NCBI GenBank assembly: GCA_050996575.1
Contig: JBPCRS010000171.1
Span: 1-10,649 of the forward strand
Origin: DASUSH01 sp050996575
Lineage (GTDB): Bacteria; Actinomycetota; Thermoleophilia; Solirubrobacterales; 70-9
DNA: 10,649 nucleotides
Reading direction: 5' to 3'
Shown here: positions 6,338 to 10,649 of the stretch, in pieces
Position numbering within the stretch: the first letter of the stretch is position 1
Layout of the letters: every line of letters begins with the position of its first letter
The notes under the pieces: model-generated
What the model saw: only the letters and a program-made list of their open reading frames with translations
Databases searched by the model: none
Told to the model about the DNA's origin: nothing
Program-made: the position numbers and the translations under genes

Positions 6338-6925
6338 ATCGCCGCCCGCCTCGACACCGAGCTCGATTTCGCGCTCACATGGACGATCGCGGGCGAGACG
6401 ATGGAGCGCTCGAGTCACGCGCTCGCCGACGACGGTCGCGTCTGGCTGATCGACCCGGTCGAGGACGAGGGTGCGCTCGAGGCCGCGACCGCGCTCGGCG
6501 AGCCCGCCGGGGTGATCCAGCTGCTCGACCGTCATCAGCGCGACTGCGAGTCGCTTGCCGATCGCTACGGCGTGCCCCATCTTCGCCTTCCGGAGGACGT
6601 GCCGGATTCGCCGTTCGAGCTCGGCCGAACGCTTTGGATGCCGGGCTGGCGCGAGCTCCACCTCTGGTGGCCCGAGCGGCGCCTTTTGGTCGTCTCCGAG
6701 GCGCTCGGCACCGGCTCGTACTTCGCCGTCGGCCGGCGGGCCGGCATCCACCCGATGCTGAGGCTGAAGCCGCCCGGCACACCGCGTCGTTTCGAGCCCG
6801 AGCACCTGCTCAGCGGTCACGGGCCGTCGATCCACGGTGAAGCCGCCGCTGCGATCGAGGAGGCCTATTCGCACACCCGCGGCGACATCCCGCGGGCGAT
6901 GAAGTCGATGCTGCGCTTGGGCTAG
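6338..6925 (+). CDS. MBL-fold-like protein with degenerate metal site, function unknown
   Basis: Small soluble protein of about 195 residues that looks like a shortened metallo-beta-lactamase fold. SHALADDGRVWLIDPV resembles the opening strands with the usual IDPG/IDPV turn, VIQLLDRHQRDC stands where a HxHxDH motif would be, LWWPERRLLVVSEALGT replaces the usual GDA region, and LLSGHGPSIHG matches the C-terminal GHG motif. Most metal ligands are gone; the Asp of DC and the late His remain. It may be non-catalytic or use another chemistry. The start is uncertain. Protein-like sequence begins straight after the ligA stop, yet there is no ATG, GTG or TTG between a GTG at 6242 (inside ligA, giving an implausible Arg/Ser-rich leader) and ATG 6401, which would delete the first strand. 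I give ATC 6338, nine bases after GGGAG, as a working start. It is probably the third gene of the surE-ligA transcript. Confidence 0.72.
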   Translation: MAARLDTELDFALTWTIAGETMERSSHALADDGRVWLIDPVEDEGALEAATALGEPAGVIQLLDRHQRDCESLADRYGVPHLRLPEDVPDSPFELGRTLWMPGWRELHLWWPERRLLVVSEALGTGSYFAVGRRAGIHPMLRLKPPGTPRRFEPEHLLSGHGPSIHGEAAAAIEEAYSHTRGDIPRAMKSMLRLG

Positions 6926-6930
6926 ATGGG

Positions 6931-6949
6931 TCGCTACGGCTTGTAGCGA
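6931..6949. terminator. Perfect hairpin between convergent genes, possible bidirectional terminator
   Basis: TCGCTAC (6931-6937), loop GGCTT and GTAGCGA (6943-6949) form a perfect 7-bp stem. It starts 5 bases after the stop of the MBL-like gene and contains the last codons and stop of the convergent dacB. Because the stem is symmetric it would form in transcripts from both sides. There is no U-tract on either side, so termination efficiency is uncertain. Confidence 0.45.
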
Positions 6950-8289
6950 GCGATAACCGCGGCCATCCGGTCCTGGATTTGGCGCGCGCTGGTCACGTTG
7001 ACGCCGTTCATCAGGATCGAGAAAACCATCGTCGTGCCCTTCGCCCGGCAGTAGCCGGAGAGGGCGGAGACGCCGGAGATCGTCCCCGTCTTCGCCCGGC
7101 ACCTGCCCTCGGCTGCGGTCCCGCGCATCCGGCCCGCGAGCGTGCCCTGCGAGCCCGCCTTCGGCAGCGAGCGCTTGAACGAGCGCTCGGCCGGGTGTTC
7201 GCGCATCGCCAGCAACAGCTCACCGACGTCCTGCGGCGAGGCCGTGTTCGAGCGGGTCAGGCCGGAGCCGTCGACGGCATTGACGTCTGAGCCGAGCTCG
7301 TGGGCGAACGCCTCGACGTCCTCGGTCCCGCCTTTCGTCGTCCCCTGGTCGCCATCGACGGTGTCCAGTCGCTTGAGCAGCGTCTCGGCGAAGAAGTTGT
7401 TCGACGGCCGGTTCGTGTCCTCAACCAGCTCGTCGAGCGGCGCCGAGCTGGTCTCGGCGAGCGCGGGCGCGTCGAGCAGATCCTCAGGCGCTCGGCGCTC
7501 GGCCACCCTGCCGACCTCGACGCCGCGATTCTCGAGGCCCTTCTTCAGCTCCTCGGCGGTAGCCGTCTCGGGGTTCGAGACGAAGCCGCCGCCGCGGCGG
7601 TTCTCGTTGTAGGAGAGTCCCGAGAGCGGGCCGATGTAGGGGCTCGTGTTGCCGCTCGAGTCGGGGACCCCGCGAACGCCGTCGAAGATCGAGTCGTCGG
7701 CGAGCAGGTCGCCGCGCACCCGCTTGATCCCGGCCTCCTTTATCTGCTTGGCCAGTCGCCCGATCGGCGTCCCGGTGAACCCGTGGCGGCGCGCAAACGA
7801 GCGCCCGGCAAGCGCCGGATCCCCGTCGCCGACGAGGAAGAGGTTGCCGCTCAAGGTGCCGTTCGCAATCTCGCCGCCGGTGACGACCGTCGTTGTCAGC
7901 TTCTCGCGGGCGCCGATCAACTCGAGCGCGGTGGCGGTCGTGAACAACTTCGTGTTCGAGGCGAGGATCCGTTTGTCGTTGCCGCGGCGCTCGAACACCT
8001 CCTCGCCCGATTCGGCGTCGGCGACCCAGACGCCGCTGCCCGAGCCGGCCTGGTCGATCAGGTTGCCGAGCTCGCGCGAGAGCTCGCCGCGGTCGACGCC
8101 GGCGCGAAGAGCGGCCGGGCTGCCGCGCCGGACCGCGGTGGTGAAGGCGGGCGCGTCGGGATTCGCCAGGACGGTTCTATTCGCCGAAGGTCCGGGGGCG
8201 CCGAGGCCCCCTGTGGCGTTCGTGGCGGCGCTCGCCGCAAGCGCCCCGAGCGCAGCGAAAAGGGCGAGAAAGTACCTCCCTGGCGGCAC
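6934..8289 (-). CDS. dacB: Secreted D-alanyl-D-alanine carboxypeptidase/endopeptidase, PBP4 type (peptidase S13)
   Basis: Penicillin-binding serine peptidase that trims or opens peptidoglycan cross-links outside the membrane. It has 451 residues. An N-terminal hydrophobic signal (about 7-22, FLALFAALGALAASAA) marks it for export. The three active-site motifs are in order: SNTK (S111 nucleophile, K114), SNN (296-298) and KTG (400-402). The wide gap between SxxK and SxN, holding an inserted domain, is characteristic of class C (PBP4/S13) enzymes. Two cysteines, C397 and C414, bracket the KTG strand and its neighbour and could form a disulfide after export. The GTG start at 8289 sits 6 bases after a TACCCT -10-like box, suggesting a leaderless transcript. 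It converges on the MBL-like gene (8 bases between stops) and diverges from the patatin gene. Confidence 0.94.
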   Translation of the reverse strand: MPPGRYFLALFAALGALAASAATNATGGLGAPGPSANRTVLANPDAPAFTTAVRRGSPAALRAGVDRGELSRELGNLIDQAGSGSGVWVADAESGEEVFERRGNDKRILASNTKLFTTATALELIGAREKLTTTVVTGGEIANGTLSGNLFLVGDGDPALAGRSFARRHGFTGTPIGRLAKQIKEAGIKRVRGDLLADDSIFDGVRGVPDSSGNTSPYIGPLSGLSYNENRRGGGFVSNPETATAEELKKGLENRGVEVGRVAERRAPEDLLDAPALAETSSAPLDELVEDTNRPSNNFFAETLLKRLDTVDGDQGTTKGGTEDVEAFAHELGSDVNAVDGSGLTRSNTASPQDVGELLLAMREHPAERSFKRSLPKAGSQGTLAGRMRGTAAEGRCRAKTGTISGVSALSGYCRAKGTTMVFSILMNGVNVTSARQIQDRMAAVIARYKP

Positions 8290-8295
8290 GTGAGG

Positions 8296-8301
8296 AGGGT
8301 A
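8296..8301 (-). promoter_or_regulatory. -10-like element (TACCCT) for dacB
   Basis: On the minus strand TACCCT fits TANNNT and ends 6 bases before the dacB GTG, with no Shine-Dalgarno sequence between, so a leaderless message is likely. The spacing matches that seen at surE. No -35 box is evident. Confidence 0.4.
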
Positions 8302-8353
8302 GTGGGGGACCCCGCACAGCCCGATCTCTGGGACGACAGTCCCGTCCCCCGGG

Positions 8354-8359
8354 TAAGCT
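8354..8359 (+). promoter_or_regulatory. -10-like element (TAAGCT) for the patatin gene
   Basis: TAAGCT fits TANNNT and ends 10 bases before the ATG at 8370; with the usual 6-7 base gap to the transcription start, the leader would be a few bases at most. Just upstream, GGGAC (8330-8334), loop GACA and GTCCC (8339-8343) form a short inverted repeat that could be an operator or chance. The whole 80-bp divergent region carries both this promoter and that of dacB. Confidence 0.4.
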
Positions 8360-8369
8360 GTAGCCGCTG

Positions 8370-9659
8370 ATGGGCAAGGTCGTACCTATCGAAGGGGCGG
8401 GCAAGGGACCGAAAGCGGCCTCCTCGGCAACGCGGGCGAGACGGCATAAGAAGCGCTCGAAGACCGCCCTCGTCCTCGGCGGCGGCGGCTTCACCGGCGG
8501 CGTCTACGAGATCGGCGCCCTGCGCGCGCTCGACCTGCTCGCCGTCAACCGGACGGTCAACGAGTTCGACGTCTACGTCGGCACCAGCGCCGGTGCGTTC
8601 ATCGCGAGCCTTACGGCTAACGGGATCACGCCTGAGGAGATGATGCGGGTGCTGAACCGCAAGCTTCCCTCGCCGATCCGCGAGCTCGACCTGGGAACGC
8701 TGCTGACGCCCAACTACCGCGGCTTCATCAATCGCTCGCTGCTGCTGCCGCTGCGCATGGCCGGTCTCGCCCAGACCCTCGTGACGAGGCTCGGCGAAGC
8801 CTCGGTGATGGACGTCGGGATGAGGCTCGCCGAGAACATCCCCTCCGGCCTCTACACGGGCGCCGGCATCGAGGACTACGTCGACGAGGTTCTCTCCGAC
8901 CCAGACCGCACCAACGACTTCCGCCTGCTCGAGCCCGAGCTCTACCTGCCGGCCACCGACCTCGACACGACCGAGCGAGTAGTGCTCGGCGAAGGCGAGT
9001 GGAGCGATGTGCCGATCTCGACCGCCGTTGCGGCCTCCGGCGCGCTGCCGGTCGTCTACTCGCCGGTCGAAGTGCGCGGGCGTGAGTTCATCGACGGCGG
9101 CATCCGCTCGACCACGAATGTCGATGTCGCAGTCGAGAACGGAGCCAAGTTCATCGTCGTCGTCAACCCGATGGTGCCCTACGTAAACGACTTCTCGAAG
9201 CGAATCCCGACGATGTTCGGCACCCGCGTTCGCCGCGTCTCCGACATGGGCGCGGCCGCGATCGCTCAGCAGTCGTTCCGCGTCCTCTCCCACGACCGCC
9301 TGCACCGCGCGGTCGAGGACTGGGAGGAGACGTACCCGGGAGTCGACATCATCCTGATCGAGCCGGAGCCCGACGACGAGCTGATGTTCGGCACCTCGAT
9401 CATGGACTATGGCGGCCGCCTCTCGATCGCCAAGCACGGCTTCGAGTCGGTGACGCTGAGGCTCGCCCGCGACTACGAGCGCTTCAAGGAGATCGCCGAG
9501 AAGCACGGGATCGAGATTTCCGCCCGGCGCGTCCGCCACGTGCTCGAGCAGGTCGAGCGCGAACGCGAGGAGATGCCCGCCTGGCGGCGCGTCTTCGAGC
9601 AGACGACCGGAGCGCTACTGCGCCAGCAAGACGCCGACGCGGCGTCCGAGAAGTCCTGA
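8370..9659 (+). CDS. Patatin-like phospholipase
   Basis: Serine acyl hydrolase of the patatin family, predicted to release fatty acids from phospholipids or other acyl esters through a Ser-Asp dyad. It has 429 residues. A basic leader (RARRHKKRSK, about 22-31) precedes the oxyanion-hole motif LVLGGGGFTGG (34-44). The nucleophile elbow is VGTSAG with S73, and the dyad Asp is D242 in IDGG. The catalytic domain spans about 32-270. The remaining 160 residues, rich in charged helices (AKHGFESVTLRLARDYERFK onward), are a C-terminal extension I cannot assign. There is no signal peptide, so it is probably cytoplasmic or bound to the inner membrane face by its basic leader. It shares a divergent promoter region with dacB and converges with an acyl-CoA ligase gene whose product could activate freed fatty acids; that link is inference. 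Confidence 0.93.
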   Translation: MGKVVPIEGAGKGPKAASSATRARRHKKRSKTALVLGGGGFTGGVYEIGALRALDLLAVNRTVNEFDVYVGTSAGAFIASLTANGITPEEMMRVLNRKLPSPIRELDLGTLLTPNYRGFINRSLLLPLRMAGLAQTLVTRLGEASVMDVGMRLAENIPSGLYTGAGIEDYVDEVLSDPDRTNDFRLLEPELYLPATDLDTTERVVLGEGEWSDVPISTAVAASGALPVVYSPVEVRGREFIDGGIRSTTNVDVAVENGAKFIVVVNPMVPYVNDFSKRIPTMFGTRVRRVSDMGAAAIAQQSFRVLSHDRLHRAVEDWEETYPGVDIILIEPEPDDELMFGTSIMDYGGRLSIAKHGFESVTLRLARDYERFKEIAEKHGIEISARRVRHVLEQVEREREEMPAWRRVFEQTTGALLRQQDADAASEKS

Positions 9660-9660
9660 C

Positions 9661-10649
9661 TCAGGAGTAGAGCGACTCGACCTGGTCGTCGTACTTCTCG
9701 GCGACCACGTTCCGCTTCACTTTCAGCGTCGGCGTCAGCTCGCCGCCCTCCTGCGAGAGGTCGGCCGGCAAGATCTCGAACTTCTTCACCTGCTCGACCC
9801 GGGCGAACTTCTGGTTGATCTCGTCGACGTGGGCCTGGATCGACTCCCGCACCTGCGCGTTCGAGGCGAGCGCCGCGAGGTCGGGGCCGAGGTCGTGCTC
9901 ATCGGCGAACTTCGCCGCCTCCTCGGGGTCGAGGGTTACGAGCGCGACCAGGAACGGCCGGCGGTCGCCGATCACAACGCACTGAGAGACGAGCGGGTGC
10001 TGCTTGATCTCGGCCTCGAGGTTCGCCGGGGTGATGTTCTTGCCGCCCGCGGTGATGATGATGTCCTTCTTGCGGCCGGTGATCTTGACGAAGCCGTCGG
10101 AGTCGATCTCGCCGATGTCGCCGGTGTGCAGCCAGCCGTCCTTGAGCGTCGCCCGGGTCGCCTCGTCGTTCTTGTAGTAGCCCTGGAAGATGTTCGGGCC
10201 CTTGGCGAGGATCTCGCCATCTTCGGCGATCTTCACCTCGCAGCCCGGGAACGGCCGGCCGACGGTGCCGATCTTGAAATCGTCGGGCGTCGAGATCGTC
10301 GCCGCCGTCGATGTCTCGGTCATCCCCCAGCCCTCGAGCACGAGAACGCCGGCGGCGTCGAAGAAGCGCAGGATGGCGGGGTTGATCGGCGCGGCGCCGG
10401 TGACCGCTCGGGTCAGGTTGCCACCGAACAGGCCGCGAATCTTCGACAGCACCTGCTTGTCGGCGAAGTCGTACTGGCGCTTGAGCAGGAAGCCCGGTCG
10501 CTTGCCCTTGCGCTCGCACTCGCGCATCTTCGCGCCGACGCCGATCGACCACCAGAAGATCGCCTTCTTCAGGCCGCCCTCCTTCTCGACCCCGGACGTC
10601 GCCGCCGTGTAGACCTTCTCGAAGATCCGCGGCACCGACGGAAAGTAGG
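9661..10649 (-). CDS. Long-chain fatty-acid--CoA ligase, AMP-forming (N-terminal part outside window)
   Basis: ATP-dependent enzyme that activates fatty acids to acyl-CoA through an acyl-adenylate. 328 residues are visible, beginning in the conserved YFPSVPRIFEKVY stretch, so roughly the N-terminal half, including the P-loop-like TSGTTG motif, lies beyond the window edge. Visible ANL-family motifs: GAAPINPAILRFF; LEGWGMTETS, the adenine and acyl-binding region; GWLHTGDIGEID with the ATP-ribose-binding Asp; and ITGRKKDIIITAGGKNITP, the hinge to the mobile C-terminal domain. LTPTLKVKRN near the end carries the catalytic Lys. The long insert after the hinge (DPEEAAKFADEHDLG onward) fits the FadD15/long-chain type rather than a short-chain enzyme. 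The stop is one base from the stop of the convergent patatin gene. Confidence 0.94.
   Translation of the reverse strand, partial: YFPSVPRIFEKVYTAATSGVEKEGGLKKAIFWWSIGVGAKMRECERKGKRPGFLLKRQYDFADKQVLSKIRGLFGGNLTRAVTGAAPINPAILRFFDAAGVLVLEGWGMTETSTAATISTPDDFKIGTVGRPFPGCEVKIAEDGEILAKGPNIFQGYYKNDEATRATLKDGWLHTGDIGEIDSDGFVKITGRKKDIIITAGGKNITPANLEAEIKQHPLVSQCVVIGDRRPFLVALVTLDPEEAAKFADEHDLGPDLAALASNAQVRESIQAHVDEINQKFARVEQVKKFEILPADLSQEGGELTPTLKVKRNVVAEKYDDQVESLYS

Noticed and set aside
7300..8370. 356-codon plus-strand open frame over dacB
   Set aside because: Antisense to the complete S13 peptidase with all its motifs; no domain of its own.
8058..9539. 493-codon minus-strand open frame over the patatin gene and the dacB 5' end
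   Set aside because: It is antisense to two well-supported genes, shows no recognisable domain, and has the low-complexity composition typical of GC-rich shadow frames.
1..10649. CRISPR array, tRNA/rRNA gene, insertion sequence or phage module
   Set aside because: No regularly spaced direct repeats, no tRNA-like cloverleaf, no transposase or integrase frame and no flanking terminal repeats were seen on reading through.

Overview
The window comes from a high-GC bacterial chromosome, almost certainly an actinomycete-type genome. The evidence is strong G/C preference at third codon positions, the rpoA-rplQ-truA order at the end of a ribosomal-protein operon, starts that look leaderless, and a PBP4-type DacB. 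The protein styles (RpoA, LigA, the MBL-like protein, the DUF559 protein) remind me of Thermoleophilia (Solirubrobacterales and relatives). That lineage call is an impression, not a tree.

Layout: (1) 1-1997, plus strand: 3' part of rpoA, complete rplQ, then truA, which seems to start at CTG right behind the rplQ stop. (2) 1998-3491, a small accessory patch between housekeeping blocks: a possible GC-rich terminator, an 8-bp inverted repeat, a gene joining an AbiEi-like helix-turn-helix to a DUF559 (Vsr/PD-(D/E)XK-like) nuclease domain, then about 350 bp holding a decayed, frame-shifted minus-strand coding remnant. (3) 3492-6925, plus strand: a tight surE-ligA-MBL-like cluster, apparently led by a leaderless promoter. 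(4) 6934-8289, minus strand: a secreted D-Ala-D-Ala carboxypeptidase (dacB), convergent with the MBL-like gene across a perfect hairpin. (5) 8290-8369: a compact divergent promoter region. (6) 8370-9659, plus strand: a patatin-like phospholipase. (7) 9661-10649, minus strand: the C-terminal part of a long-chain fatty-acid CoA ligase, which runs off the window.

Most of the window is ordinary core metabolism: transcription, translation, tRNA modification, nucleotide clean-up, DNA ligation, cell-wall trimming, and lipid hydrolysis and activation. No new multi-gene system can be supported. The parts worth a second look are the AbiEi/DUF559 gene with its upstream inverted repeat, the adjoining gene remnant, two genes without a normal start codon (truA and the MBL-like gene), and the MBL-like protein whose metal-binding motif has decayed. 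No tRNA, rRNA, CRISPR array, insertion sequence or phage gene was seen.
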